A stretch of DNA of 64,000 nucleotides from Klenkia taihuensis (GCF_900112525.1 NZ_FOMD01000004.1:186001-250000); one strand, 5' to 3'; numbered from the stretch's first letter, positions 8,441-17,829 are shown. Program-made: numbers and translations. The notes: generated from the sequence alone by a model not told the origin.

Positions 8441-9001
8441 GTGCGCCGGCTCCGCTACGCCATCAACACCACCCTCGACGGCTGCTGCCACCACGAGGCC
8501 GGGCTGCCGCCGGACGACGAGTCGATGGCCTTCTGGACCGGCCGGGTCGCCGGCGCCGGCGCGCTGCTCTACGGCCGGGTGACCTACTCGATGATGGAGT
8601 CCGCCTGGCGCCGGCCGGCCGACGGGGACTGGCCGGCCTGGATGGGGGAGCGGGAGACCCGGTTCGCCGAGGCGATCGACGCAGCACCCAAGGTGGTCCT
8701 CTCCCGCACCCTCGCCGCGGCCGACTGGCACGCCGAGCTGGTCCGTGACGACCCGGTGGAGACCGTCCGGCGGCTCAAGGAGCAGCCGGGCGACGACCTG
8801 CTCCTGGGCGGGGTGCGCCTGCCGGTCGCGCTGGTGGACGCCGGCCTCGTGGACGAGCTGGAGCTGCTGGTGCACCCGCTCGTCGCCGGGCACGGGCCCA
8901 CCCTGCTCGCCGGGCTGCAGCGGAGGGTCCCCCTGGAGCTGGTCGACCGGCAGGGGTTCGGCTCGGGCGTGGTCGCGCAGCGGTTCCGCGTCGGGCCCTG
9001 A
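8441..9001 (+). CDS. RibD C-terminal/dihydrofolate-reductase-family protein
   Basis: A 186-residue stand-alone RibD-C-like domain: RRLRYAINTTLDG at the N-terminus, LLYGRVTYSMMES near residue 45, KVVLSRTL near 83, LLLGGVRLPVALVDAGLVDE near 120 and HPLVAGHGPTLL near 147. These blocks match the YyaP/YwjB group of uncharacterised NADPH-type reductases, not riboflavin biosynthesis itself. GTG 8441 has GAGAGGG 7 bases upstream. It lies 12 bases after the CPBP gene and is probably co-transcribed with it. Confidence 0.85.
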   Translation: MRRLRYAINTTLDGCCHHEAGLPPDDESMAFWTGRVAGAGALLYGRVTYSMMESAWRRPADGDWPAWMGERETRFAEAIDAAPKVVLSRTLAAADWHAELVRDDPVETVRRLKEQPGDDLLLGGVRLPVALVDAGLVDELELLVHPLVAGHGPTLLAGLQRRVPLELVDRQGFGSGVVAQRFRVGP

Positions 9002-9007
9002 CCCCGC

Positions 9008-10288
9008 TCACGTCCCCCCGCGCAGCGTCTCCACGGGTTCGACCCGGGCGGCGCGGCGGGCCGGCAGCCCACCGGCGACCAGGCCCAGCACCGCGCCCAG
9101 CAGGGTGCCGCCGAGCGCGGTCCACGGGTCGACGACCGGGCTCCAGCCACGGGCCACCGAGATGCCGACGACGGCGAGCACCCCGACCGCGGCGCCGATC
9201 AGCCCGCCCAGCAGGCCGATCACCACGGACTCGGCCACGAACTGACCGGCGATCTGCCGCCGGGTCGCCCCGACCGCACGCCGCAGCCCGATCTCGCCGA
9301 TCCGCTCGACCACCGACAGCATCGTCACGTTGGCGATCCCGACCCCACCGGCCAGCAGCACCACCACCGACAGGATGACGAACACGCCGTTCACGTCGGC
9401 CTGCACCGCCCGGCCCAGCTGCGAGCGGGCCGACGGCGCGTTCACCTCGATCGTCCCCGGGTCGTCAGGTGCCAGCGCCAGGGGTGCCTGCTCGGCCAGC
9501 TGCGGGCCGGCGCCCACCGCGATGCGGGCCTGCACGTCCCCGGGCGCACGCAGCCCGAAGTCGGCCCGCGCGGTGCCGGTCGGCAGGACGACGGCGTCCA
9601 GCAGCTCGGCCCGGACGTCGGTGGAGTCCACGATCCCCAGCACGGCGTAGGCGATGCCGTCGACGAACACCGAGGGCTGGCTGTCCACCCGGTCCACGCC
9701 CAGCCGCTCGGCGGCCCGCTCCCCGAGGACCACCACCCGGTCGGCGCGGGCGTCGTGGCCGCTGTCGAAGAACCGGCCGGTGGACAGGTGCCCGCCGACG
9801 GTGTCCAGGAGACCGGCCGACGCGGCGTACAGCGCCGGCGGGGCGACCGGGGCCTGGGAGGGGTCGTTGACCGCGACGGCGGTGACCGTGGCCTCGGGCA
9901 GGGACAGCTCGGCCAGCAGCGCCGCCGCGTCCACCCCGGCCAGCCGCTGCACGCGGTCGACGGCGTCCCAGGGCAGGGTGCCGGTGGCCACCGTGTCCCC
10001 GCCGCCGGTGCTGGCGGTCGCCGGGGTGACCACCAGCGCGGTGGCGGCCGCGGCGTCGAACTGCCGGGCGATCTGGGCGGCGGCGGTCTGCGCGAACCCG
10101 ACGGTGGCGATCAGTGCCGCGACGCCGAGCACGGTGCCGACGACCGTGGTCACCAGCCGCCCGGGCCGGGACCCGATGTCGGCGGTGGCCTCCCCGAGCA
10201 GGTCGGTCAGCCGGAACCGGTCGGCGGCCGGCACCGGGTCGACGGCGGCGGGGGTGCGGGTTCCCGGGCGCCGGAGCGGGAGCCTCAC
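9008..10288 (-). CDS. MacB/FtsX-type ABC transporter permease
   Basis: A 426-residue permease with the MacB topology: a cytoplasmic start, TM1 near 48-68 (TVVGTVLGVAALIATVGFA), a long extracytoplasmic MacB_PCD domain (about 70-295), and three C-terminal helices around an FtsX core (VVERIGEIGLRRAVGATRRQ about 330). It would move or mechanically couple substrate release across the membrane with the ATPase and HlyD-like protein encoded upstream. GTG 10288 overlaps the ATPase stop by four bases. Confidence 0.93.
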   Translation of the reverse strand: MRLPLRRPGTRTPAAVDPVPAADRFRLTDLLGEATADIGSRPGRLVTTVVGTVLGVAALIATVGFAQTAAAQIARQFDAAAATALVVTPATASTGGGDTVATGTLPWDAVDRVQRLAGVDAAALLAELSLPEATVTAVAVNDPSQAPVAPPALYAASAGLLDTVGGHLSTGRFFDSGHDARADRVVVLGERAAERLGVDRVDSQPSVFVDGIAYAVLGIVDSTDVRAELLDAVVLPTGTARADFGLRAPGDVQARIAVGAGPQLAEQAPLALAPDDPGTIEVNAPSARSQLGRAVQADVNGVFVILSVVVLLAGGVGIANVTMLSVVERIGEIGLRRAVGATRRQIAGQFVAESVVIGLLGGLIGAAVGVLAVVGISVARGWSPVVDPWTALGGTLLGAVLGLVAGGLPARRAARVEPVETLRGGT

Positions 10289-11001
10289 ACCTCCTCCGCG
10301 CGGCCGTCGGCCAGCCGGACGCAGCGCTGCGCCCGGCGGGCGACCCCGGCGTCGTGGGTGATCACCACGAGGGTGAGCCCGTCGCCGTGCAGGTCCTCGA
10401 AGAGCTCCATGATCCCGCCGGTGGTGGTCTGGTCGAGGTTGCCGGTGGGCTCGTCGGCGAGGAGCACCCGGGGCCGGGTCGCCACGGCCCGGGCGACGGC
10501 GACCCGCTGCCGCTCGCCGCCGGACAGCCGGCCGGGCAGGAAGTCGACCCGGTGCCCGAGACCGACCCGCTCCAGCGCCTCCCGGGCCCTCGGCTCGCGC
10601 TCGGCGCGCGGGGTGCCGGCGTACAGCATCGGCATCATCACGTTGTCCAGCACGGAGCGCCGGGACATCAGGTGGAAGGCCTGGAACACGAACCCCAGCT
10701 GCCGTGCCCGCAGGGCGGCGCGCTCGTCCTCGCTGAGCGTGCCGGTGAGGACCCCGCCCAGCCGGTACTCGCCGACCGTGGGCCGGTCCAGCAGCCCGAG
10801 GACGTTGAGCATCGTCGACTTCCCCGACCCGCTGGGCCCCACGACCGACAGGTAGTCCCCGGCCGCGACGGTCAGGTTGACCCCCTTGAGCGCCTGCACC
10901 TCGGGGGGCCCGGGGAAGGAGCGGGTGACGTCGCGCAGCTCGATCGCCGGCTCCGTGCCGGGGTCGGCCGGCCGGGCGCCGGCCGGTGCCGCGGCGGTCA
11001 C
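10285..11001 (-). CDS. MacB/LolD-type ABC transporter ATPase
   Basis: A 238-residue nucleotide-binding subunit: Walker A GPSGSGKST near residue 54, Q-loop VFQAFHLMSRR, signature LSGGERQRVAVARA, Walker B VLLADEPTGNLD and switch His in VVITHD. The ADEPTGNLD form is typical of MacB/LolD export ATPases. GTG 11001 overlaps the adaptor stop by four bases and its own stop overlaps the permease start, so the three are one translationally coupled unit. Confidence 0.95.
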   Translation of the reverse strand: MTAAAPAGARPADPGTEPAIELRDVTRSFPGPPEVQALKGVNLTVAAGDYLSVVGPSGSGKSTMLNVLGLLDRPTVGEYRLGGVLTGTLSEDERAALRARQLGFVFQAFHLMSRRSVLDNVMMPMLYAGTPRAEREPRAREALERVGLGHRVDFLPGRLSGGERQRVAVARAVATRPRVLLADEPTGNLDQTTTGGIMELFEDLHGDGLTLVVITHDAGVARRAQRCVRLADGRAEEV

Positions 11002-12536
11002 CGGCCGACCACCACCAGGTCGCCCTCGTCCAGCTCGCCGCCGGTCGGGGTGACCTCGACCGCGCCGTCGGCGGCCAGCCCGGTGTCCACGGTGACCAGC
11101 CGGGTCCCCGCCCGGTCGCCGTCGCGCGGGTCGCCGTCGACGACCTCCACCCGGGACTCCCCGCCCGGCCCGGCCGAGAGCGCGGCGAGCGGCACCGACA
11201 GCACGTCGCCCTCGGTGGCCCCGACGGGGATCTGCACCCGCACGTTGGCCCCCTGCAGCGCGGTGATCTGCTCGGGGGTCAACGGGGCGGGTTCCAGCTC
11301 GACGGTCCAGCGGTCCTCGGCGTCGGTCCCCGCCGTGACCGCGGTGATGGTGGCGGCCTGCTCCCCGCCGCCGGGCAGGTCGAAGGTGGCGGTCTGGCCG
11401 GGGGTGAGCAGCCGGGCGTCGGCCGCGGCGACGGTGCCGGACAACCCCAGCGTGGCCCCGGAGACGGTCATCGCGGCGCCCTCCAGGACGGCGCCGCGGC
11501 GCAGCTCGGTGGCGTCGACCCGGCGGGGGAGCTGGGTCAGGTAGAGGACCTCGCCGGCGGGCAGGGCGGGCAGCGCGTCCTGGCGGGCCTGGGCGAGGGC
11601 GTCCTGCGCCTGGCCGACCTGCTGCTGGGCGCCGGCGACGGCGGCCCGCTCCTCGGTGGCGCTGCGGGGAGCGCCCAGCTGCTGGCGCTGCAGCTGGGCG
11701 AGGGCCAGCGCGTCGCGCAGGTCGCCGATGGTGGCGGTGTCGCCGGGGTCGGTGGCCAGGGCGGCGTCCAGGGCCCGCTGGGCGCTGGCCACCGCGTTGT
11801 CCGCCGTCCGCACCTCGACCGGCCCGGGACCGGCCTGGGCGGCGGTGAGCGCGGCCTGGGCCGCGGTCAGTCCCTGCTGGGCGGAGGTGACGGCCTCCTC
11901 GGCGGCGGCCACCGCCTCGGCCGCACCCTCGTCGCCGGCGGGTGCCGGGTAGCCGGCCTGGGCGTAGAGCGAGCCGATCGCGGCGGCCGCGGTGCCGTCG
12001 AAGAGGTTGCTGGCCGGGTCGCCCGCGTCCAGGCCGACCGCCCGCATCGCCTCCTTGAACTGCACGACGTCGGGCCCGGAGACCCCGACCCGCAGGGTGC
12101 GGTAGGCCGGGAGCTCGCCCGGCAGCACGATGACCGGGCGACCGGCGAGCTCCAGCGCCACCGACAGCGGACCGAGCTCGGTGCCCACCTCGGGCACCTG
12201 CCCGGTCACCACGGCCGGGCCGGACAGGGTCGAGGTGTCGACGGTGACCTCGACCGGGTCGGCGTAGGCCACCTCGCCCCGGATGGTCACGTCGTTGCTC
12301 AGCTGTCCGAGCACGACCGGCGCGGTGACCAGGCCCGGCTCGGGGGTCCCGGCCCCGGCGTCGTCGGGGACGAGCACGAACCGGCCGAGCACGAGCCCGG
12401 CCACCAGGGCCAGCGCGGCGACCAGTGCGGTCACCCCGAGCGTGCGGTTCCGTCGGGCCAGGGTGGTCCACGCGGCGAGCCGTCCGCGTCGTCCCTCGTC
12501 GGTGGGGTCGCTGGGCTCGAGGTCGTCCCGGTCCAC
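10998..12536 (-). CDS. HlyD-like periplasmic adaptor with peptidoglycan-binding domain
   Basis: A 512-residue protein: short cytoplasmic N-terminus, one membrane helix (about residues 34-57, GVTALVAALALVAGLVLGRF), a peptidoglycan-binding-1 domain near 150-200 (VVQFKEAMRAVGLDAG...FDGTAAAAIGSLY), a coiled-coil hairpin rich in Ala/Gln at about 215-325, and a beta-barrel adaptor end (GQTATFDLPGG, DVLSVPLAALSA). Actinobacterial MacA-like adaptors have this build. The likely start is GTG 12536, two bases after the lipoprotein stop; reading upstream from 12854 enters the lipoprotein gene in another frame. Confidence 0.88.
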   Translation of the reverse strand: MDRDDLEPSDPTDEGRRGRLAAWTTLARRNRTLGVTALVAALALVAGLVLGRFVLVPDDAGAGTPEPGLVTAPVVLGQLSNDVTIRGEVAYADPVEVTVDTSTLSGPAVVTGQVPEVGTELGPLSVALELAGRPVIVLPGELPAYRTLRVGVSGPDVVQFKEAMRAVGLDAGDPASNLFDGTAAAAIGSLYAQAGYPAPAGDEGAAEAVAAAEEAVTSAQQGLTAAQAALTAAQAGPGPVEVRTADNAVASAQRALDAALATDPGDTATIGDLRDALALAQLQRQQLGAPRSATEERAAVAGAQQQVGQAQDALAQARQDALPALPAGEVLYLTQLPRRVDATELRRGAVLEGAAMTVSGATLGLSGTVAAADARLLTPGQTATFDLPGGGEQAATITAVTAGTDAEDRWTVELEPAPLTPEQITALQGANVRVQIPVGATEGDVLSVPLAALSAGPGGESRVEVVDGDPRDGDRAGTRLVTVDTGLAADGAVEVTPTGGELDEGDLVVVGR

Positions 12537-12538
12537 GC

Positions 12539-13537
12539 TCAGTCCTGCTCGGCCGCGGCGCGCAGCGCCTCGAGCTCGGTCCGGTGGTCGTCCACGAACT
12601 GCTGCTCGAGCTCGTTCTGGATGTCGGTCTGCCGGTCGCGGTAGTCGGTCTCGACCCGGCAGTCCAGGTCGGCCAGGGCCAGCTCGACCTCGCGCTCGCC
12701 GAGGGCGTCCATCGCGGCCTGGTCGGGCTCGACGTACTCCTCGCCCTCTCCGCCGGCCTCGTAGAGCTCGTTCTGCGCGTCGTAGATGGAGTTCTGCGCG
12801 TCGTACTGCTGGGCGAAGCCGGAGTGGCCGGCCGCGTCCATGCAGGCGGCCCACTCACCGTCGAGCGCGCTCATCTCCGGGGACTCCGCGCTGTTCGTCC
12901 AGAACTCGTCCATCGCCTCGAACAGCGGCGCGAACTCCTCGGACTGCGCGAGGTCCTCGGCCTCGTACACCTCGTGCTGGGCGACGCCGTAGCAGCCGCT
13001 GTCCTGCCAGTCGTACTCGTAGGTGCCGTCCTCCATGGCGGCCATCTGCTCCTCGGTCGGGGCCGGGCCGCTCAGCGCCTCGTAGAAGGCGGTCTGCTAG
13101 GACTCCGAGAGGCTCTCGACGTAGTCGCCGTTGGGGTCGACGTACTCCTCGCCGCCGTCCTCGGGGACGTCGTCGCGGCCGGGCCAGTCGACCGCGCCGT
13201 AGCCCCACTGGGCGACCCACTCGCGGTCCTCGGGCTCCCACTCCTCGCCCCCGCTCGTGTACGTGCCGGTCGCGGTGTTCGGGACGTACTCGAAGCCCTG
13301 CTCCTGCATGCAGCCGGCGACCAGTTCCTCGACCCGCCGGTTCTGGTCCTCGGACCGTCGCTGCTGCTCCTCCTCGGAGAGGTCACCGCCGTAGACGGCG
13401 TCCAGGTACACGCCCAGCGGAGACGTGGTCTCCTCGGCGGCCGCCTCGCCACCGCCCCCGGACGAGGAGCAACCGGCCAGGATCAGGGCTGCGACGGCCC
13501 CCGCGAGGGCGGTGCCGGGCAGACGACGAACGCGCAT
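12539..13537 (-). pseudogene. Lipoprotein gene of efflux operon, interrupted by an in-frame amber codon
   Basis: From ATG 13537 (GGAGGAG 8 bases upstream) the gene encodes a lipoprotein signal (ALILAGCSSS lipobox, Cys about residue 22) and a very acidic, Tyr/Trp/Gln-rich extracytoplasmic protein. TAG at 13097-13099 ends this frame after 146 residues (...VESLSES), yet the same frame continues without shift to 12539 (QTAFYEALSGPAPTEEQMAA onward) with identical composition and Cys/Trp pattern (DSGCYGVAQHEVYEAE, WAACMDAAGHSGF). An intact gene would have 332 residues. The 3' half could be re-initiated at ATG 13045. It could be a true nonsense mutation, a suppressed amber or a sequencing error. Confidence 0.75.
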
Positions 13538-13651
13538 GGGGACTCCTCCGGGTTGCGGTGTGCCCGGACAGTAGGACAATCACAGCCTTCTACGAGTCAT
13601 CCCCGGGTCGGATTCCCAGGTCGTCCTGCGTGCTGAGCCGCCGGCGCCCGG

Positions 13652-13921
13652 TCAGGGGAGCCAGAGCACGTGCGCGACGCGGCCCTCCCGCTTCTCCACC
13701 TGCCGGGTCACCATGCCGGCCTCGTGCAGCTCGGACACCGCGCGGTGCAGGTCCTGCTCGCGTTCCCGCCAGCGGGCGAGGTCGGCCTCCGACGACGTCG
13801 CGGGGCGCGGGTTGCACCGGGCGACCAGCTCGCCGACCGTCGTGGGTCGGCCGAGGTCGAACAGGGTGCGCAGGAGGCCCTGCGCGGACGGGCTGGCGAA
13901 CGGGCGCGGTACGGAGGTCAC
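13652..13921 (-). CDS. Small winged-helix protein
   Basis: An 89-residue protein with an MarR/ArsR-like helix pattern: LLRTLFDLGRPTTVGELVAR, AVSELHEAGMVTRQ and a final wing VEKREGRVAHVLWLP. It is probably a small DNA-binding regulator, but the central insertion (CNPRPATSSEADLARWRERE) makes the family uncertain. GTG 13921 is the best start. It sits between the efflux operon and a divergent membrane protein; the target is unknown. Confidence 0.65.
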   Translation of the reverse strand: MTSVPRPFASPSAQGLLRTLFDLGRPTTVGELVARCNPRPATSSEADLARWREREQDLHRAVSELHEAGMVTRQVEKREGRVAHVLWLP

Positions 13922-14071
13922 GCCGATCCACAGTGGTACCGAGCAGGGCCGGATCGGAACCGTCTGCGACGGCCTGCAACCGTATCGTCACCGGGTCGTG
14001 TCGCAACCGAGGCCGGCTGCGGCTTGACTTCCCGGGTCGTCCGGGGCAGCCGGGGCCCGCAGGATGGCGGG

Positions 14072-15163
14072 GTGGACGACGAGCGACGGCGACCCGGGTG
14101 GCGCGGCAGCGTCGCGCGCACCTGGGCCCGGCACCCGCGCTGGGGCATGGCGCTCAAGGCGGCGGTGGCGGCGTCCCTGGCCTGGGCGGTGGCGCAGCTG
14201 GTGCCGGGCTCGGCCGGGGACTACCCGTACTACGCACCGCTGGGCGCCGTCGTGGCCACCTCCACCACCCTGGCCGGCTCGGCCCGGGAAGGCCTGCAGA
14301 CCGTCGCCGCCATCGCCGCGGGGGCCGCCGTCGCCCTCGGGGTGGACGCGCTGAGCTACCCGAACGTGCTCACCATCGCGCTGGTCGTGGCCGCGGGCAT
14401 GGCGGTCGGCGGCTGGCGGGTGCTGGGCGCGGCGGGCAGCTGGGCGCCCACCGCGGCGCTGTTCGTGCTCGTCATCGGCAACGCCGACCCGCTGGGCTAC
14501 GTCGCCGGGTACGCCGGGCTGACCCTGCTGGGGGCGCTCATCGGCCTGCTGGTCACCGCGGCCTTCCCGCCGCTGCCGCTGGCCCCGGCGCAGGCCGAGC
14601 TGGAACGGCTGCGCAGGACCCTGGCCGGGCAGCTGGACGACCTGGTGGACGGCCTGCGGCAGGACGCCCCGCCCGACGAGGCCGGGTGGCGTGCCCGGAT
14701 GCGCGCCATCGACCCGGTGCTGGGCGACATGCGGGAAGCGGTCGGGCAGGCCGAGTCGGCCCGCCGCGGCAACCGCCGGGCCCGCCGCTACGCCCCGGCC
14801 GTCGACCGGCAGTACCGGGAGGCCCGGGCCCTGGAGAGCGTCGCGTTCCTCGTGCAGGACACCGCCGAGCTGCTGCGCGAGCACGAGACCGCCGCCGCCG
14901 GGTGGGCCGACGTCGCGCTCGGCCCGCGGCTGCGCCCGCCGACGACGACCGCGATCGCCGCCGTCGCCGACCTGCTGCGGACCCGGGACGACCCGGACGC
15001 CGCGCGCACCGCCGCCGACGCCGTGGAGGACCTGGCCGGCTCCGTCCGCGCCGAGCAGGGCCGCACCGGCCACGACCTGTTCGTCGCCGGCAGCCTGGTG
15101 ACCACGCTGCGCCGGTCGCTCACCGCGCTCACCGGCCGGGACGCGCCCGCCGCCGAGAGCTGA
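14072..15163 (+). CDS. FUSC-family (aromatic acid exporter-like) membrane protein
   Basis: A 363-residue protein: about six membrane helices in the first half (GMALKAAVAASLAWAVAQLV, ALIGLLVTAAFPPLPLA and others) and a cytoplasmic helical second half with long Arg/Glu helices. This half-length FUSC/ArAE layout is common in actinobacteria; substrates are unknown. GTG 14072 is chosen because it directly precedes the basic N-terminus and first helix, while upstream codons in this frame read through the divergent wHTH gene. Confidence 0.82.
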   Translation: MDDERRRPGWRGSVARTWARHPRWGMALKAAVAASLAWAVAQLVPGSAGDYPYYAPLGAVVATSTTLAGSAREGLQTVAAIAAGAAVALGVDALSYPNVLTIALVVAAGMAVGGWRVLGAAGSWAPTAALFVLVIGNADPLGYVAGYAGLTLLGALIGLLVTAAFPPLPLAPAQAELERLRRTLAGQLDDLVDGLRQDAPPDEAGWRARMRAIDPVLGDMREAVGQAESARRGNRRARRYAPAVDRQYREARALESVAFLVQDTAELLREHETAAAGWADVALGPRLRPPTTTAIAAVADLLRTRDDPDAARTAADAVEDLAGSVRAEQGRTGHDLFVAGSLVTTLRRSLTALTGRDAPAAES

Positions 15164-15169
15164 CCCCGC

Positions 15170-15175
15170 TACGGT
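15170..15175 (+). promoter_or_regulatory. Candidate -10 of a leaderless cupin transcript
   Basis: TACGGT ends 7 bases before GTG 15183, leaving no room for a leader with a ribosome site. This TANNNT-plus-7 layout is the known signature of leaderless mRNAs in actinobacteria. Confidence 0.45.
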
Positions 15176-15182
15176 CGGCGGT

Positions 15183-15638
15183 GTGCCCGAGGACCCCCAG
15201 CCGCTCGTCGTGCGTGCCGGCGAGGGCGAGGAGGTCGACGCCGCCGGCGTCCGGCACCTGTTCGCCCTCACCGCGGGCCAGACCGGCGGGCGGCTCGGGC
15301 TGGAGGAGTTCACCCTGCCGCCGGGCGTGGTGGGTGCCCGGCCGCACGTGCACGCCGACCACGACGAGGTCTTCGTCGTCCTCGCCGGCGAGCTCACGCT
15401 GAGCACCGCCGGGGACGACGTCGTGCTCACCCCCGGCGACACCGCGGCTGCACTGCGCGGGACGGTGCACGGCTACCGCAACGACGGCGCGCAGCCGGCC
15501 CGGGCGCTGTGCGTCTACACCCCGGCCGGCTACGAGCAGTACTTCCGCGACGTGCACGCCGCCGTCGCCGCCGGCGCGGAGCCCACCCCCGAGCTGCTGG
15601 GGGAGCTCCGCGCCCGCTACGGCACGACGTCGAGCTGA
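15183..15638 (+). CDS. Cupin-domain protein
   Basis: A 151-residue single-domain cupin. Motif 1 is RPHVHADHDEVFVVLAGEL (His-x-His...Glu metal ligands, about residues 55-73) and motif 2 is PGDTAAALRGTVHGYRNDG with its His near residue 98. A helical C-terminus follows (YEQYFRDVHAAVAAG). The protein is probably a metal-dependent small-molecule enzyme or sensor; substrate unknown. It is convergent with the MmpL gene, the two stops lying four bases apart inside a small dyad. Confidence 0.85.
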   Translation: MPEDPQPLVVRAGEGEEVDAAGVRHLFALTAGQTGGRLGLEEFTLPPGVVGARPHVHADHDEVFVVLAGELTLSTAGDDVVLTPGDTAAALRGTVHGYRNDGAQPARALCVYTPAGYEQYFRDVHAAVAAGAEPTPELLGELRARYGTTSS

Positions 15639-15642
15639 GCGG

Positions 15643-17829
15643 TCAGCGGGAGGAGCCGACCAGCTCGCGCCCGTCGTCGGACCGCGGACGCTGCAGCGCC
15701 GCGCCCTCGACGTCGAGCTCGGGCAGCCAGGACAGCCAGCGCGGCAGCCACCAGGCCCACTCGCCGAGCAGCGCCAGGGCGGCGGGCACCAGCACCATGC
15801 GGACGACGAAGGCGTCGAACAGCACCCCGACGGCGAGGGCGAACCCGATCGACTTGATGGTCGCGTCGCCCGCCGGCACGAACCCGGCGAAGACGCTGAA
15901 CATGATCAGCGCGGCGGCGAAGACCACCGGCGCGGCGGACCGGAACCCGCTGCGGATCGCCGCGACCGGCGGCTGCCCGTGGGCGTGCGCCTCGTGCATC
16001 CGGCTGACCAGGAAGACCTGGTAGTCCATCGCCAGGCCGAACAGGATCCCGATGACCAGGATCGGCGTCAGGCTGATCAGCGGGCCGGTGCCCTCCAGGT
16101 TGACCAGGTCGCCCAGCCAGCCCCACTGGAACACCGCGACGGTGGCGCCCAGCGAGGCGCCGATGGTGAGCAGGAAGCCCAGCACGCCGACCAGCGGCAC
16201 CAGCAGCGAGCGGAAGACCAGCACCAGCAGCACGAGCGCCAGGCCGACGACGAGGGCCAGGTAGACCGGCAGCGCGCCGTTGAGCGAGGCGGCGACGTCG
16301 ACGCTGACCGCGGTCTGGCCGGTGACCGAGGCGCGCACGCCGCCGTCGAGGTCGGCGAGCTGGGCACGCAGGTCCTCGACCAGCTGCTCGGTGGCCGCGC
16401 TGGTCGGGCCGGACCCGGGGACGACGGTGAGCAGCGCGGCGTCGCCGTCGGCGTTCGGCACCGGCGGGGTGACGGTCACGACGTCGTCCAGGCCCTGGAT
16501 GCCGGGCGTGGCGGTCGCCGCCGCGGTGGCGGCGTCCGGGCCCTCGAACAGCACGGTGATCGGCCCGTTGATGCCGGCGCCGAAGCCGTCGGCGAGCAGC
16601 TGCTGGGCCTGCTCCTGGGTGCTGCCGGCCGGCGGGGCCTGGATGAGCGTGGTGCGCATGGAGGCGACCGGGACCGCGACGACGCCCAGGGCGACGACGG
16701 CGGCGAGCAGCGCGACCACCCGGTTCCTCGTGACCCCGGCGGCCCAGCGGGCGAACAGGCCGGTGGTGGGCGCGGCGTCGTCGAGGTCGGCGGCCGGTGG
16801 CAGGTCGCGCTGCTTCCTCGGCAGCACCCGTCGGCCCAGGAGGGACAGGACGGCGGGGACCAGCGTCAGCGCGACGAGGACCGCCACGACGATGGTGGCG
16901 CCGGCGGCGACGCCCATCTGGGTCAGGAACGGGATGCCGGCGACGAACAGGCCGACCAGCGCGATGACGACGGTGAGGCCGGCGGTGACCACCGCGGAGC
17001 CCGCCGTCCCCACCGCGGTGGCGATGGCGGACGGGACGTCGGTGCCGCGGCGCAGCTCCTGCCGGTAGCGGTTGATGATGAACAGCGCGTAGTCGATGCC
17101 GACCGCCAGGCCCAGCATCGCGGCCAGGATCGAGGTGGTGGAGGACAGCTCCAGGAACCCGGTGGCGATGGTGATGCCGAGGACGCCGATGCCCACGCCG
17201 ACGGCGGCGGTGAGCAGGTTCATCCCGGCGACGACCAGGGAGCCGTAGGTCAGCGCGAGGACCAGGACGGCGACGACCACACCGGCGATCTCCCCGACGC
17301 CGCCGACCTCGGGGGCGCTCTCCAGCGCCTGGCCGGCGACCTCGACGGTCAGCCCCGAGCCGCGGGCGTCGGCGACCGCGTCGCGCAGCGCGTCCTGCTC
17401 GGCGGGGGTGACCTCGCCGGGGGCGGCGTCGTAGGTGACGGTGCTGTAGCCGGTGGTGAGGTCGGGGTTGACCGTGGGCGAGGCCGGGTCCAGCGGGTTG
17501 CTCGCCGAGGCCACGCCGGGCAGCGTCCCGAGCTCGGTGACCAGCTGCTGCAGCGCGGCGGCCTGGGCCGGGTCGGTCAGGGTCGTGCCGTCCGGGGCCC
17601 GGACGACGACCTGCGCGCTGGCCCCGGAGTCGGTGGCGCCGAACTCCTCGGAGATGCGGTCCAGGGCGACCGTGGACTCCTGGCCCGGGATGGAGAACGA
17701 CGTCGTCGTCTCCCCGGCCAGGGTGGCCGCGCCGGCGCCGCCGGCGACCAGGACGGCCAGCCAGACCAGGACGACGGTCCAGCGGCGGCGGTGCGCGAGG
17801 GCGCCGAGCCGGGCGAGCAGTGCAGCCAT
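15643..17829 (-). CDS. MmpL/RND-family lipid or drug exporter
   Basis: A 728-residue MMPL protein: TM1 near residues 16-38, a large extracytoplasmic loop (about 40-170), five to six helices with the signature GIDYALFIINRYRQEL near 230, a second loop (about 370-520), and the second bundle with DYQVFLVSRMHEAHAHG. MmpL proteins use proton motive force to export lipids or drugs across the membrane. ATG 17829 begins the conserved MAALLARLG start and lies 5 bases after the tetR stop, so regulator and pump form an operon. Confidence 0.94.
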   Translation of the reverse strand: MAALLARLGALAHRRRWTVVLVWLAVLVAGGAGAATLAGETTTSFSIPGQESTVALDRISEEFGATDSGASAQVVVRAPDGTTLTDPAQAAALQQLVTELGTLPGVASASNPLDPASPTVNPDLTTGYSTVTYDAAPGEVTPAEQDALRDAVADARGSGLTVEVAGQALESAPEVGGVGEIAGVVVAVLVLALTYGSLVVAGMNLLTAAVGVGIGVLGITIATGFLELSSTTSILAAMLGLAVGIDYALFIINRYRQELRRGTDVPSAIATAVGTAGSAVVTAGLTVVIALVGLFVAGIPFLTQMGVAAGATIVVAVLVALTLVPAVLSLLGRRVLPRKQRDLPPAADLDDAAPTTGLFARWAAGVTRNRVVALLAAVVALGVVAVPVASMRTTLIQAPPAGSTQEQAQQLLADGFGAGINGPITVLFEGPDAATAAATATPGIQGLDDVVTVTPPVPNADGDAALLTVVPGSGPTSAATEQLVEDLRAQLADLDGGVRASVTGQTAVSVDVAASLNGALPVYLALVVGLALVLLVLVFRSLLVPLVGVLGFLLTIGASLGATVAVFQWGWLGDLVNLEGTGPLISLTPILVIGILFGLAMDYQVFLVSRMHEAHAHGQPPVAAIRSGFRSAAPVVFAAALIMFSVFAGFVPAGDATIKSIGFALAVGVLFDAFVVRMVLVPAALALLGEWAWWLPRWLSWLPELDVEGAALQRPRSDDGRELVGSSR

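Noticed and set aside
12539-13045. Separate functional gene for the 3' half of the lipoprotein
   Set aside because: The frame and composition continue directly from the upstream half with only the TAG between; no ribosome site precedes ATG 13045, so an interrupted single gene is simpler.
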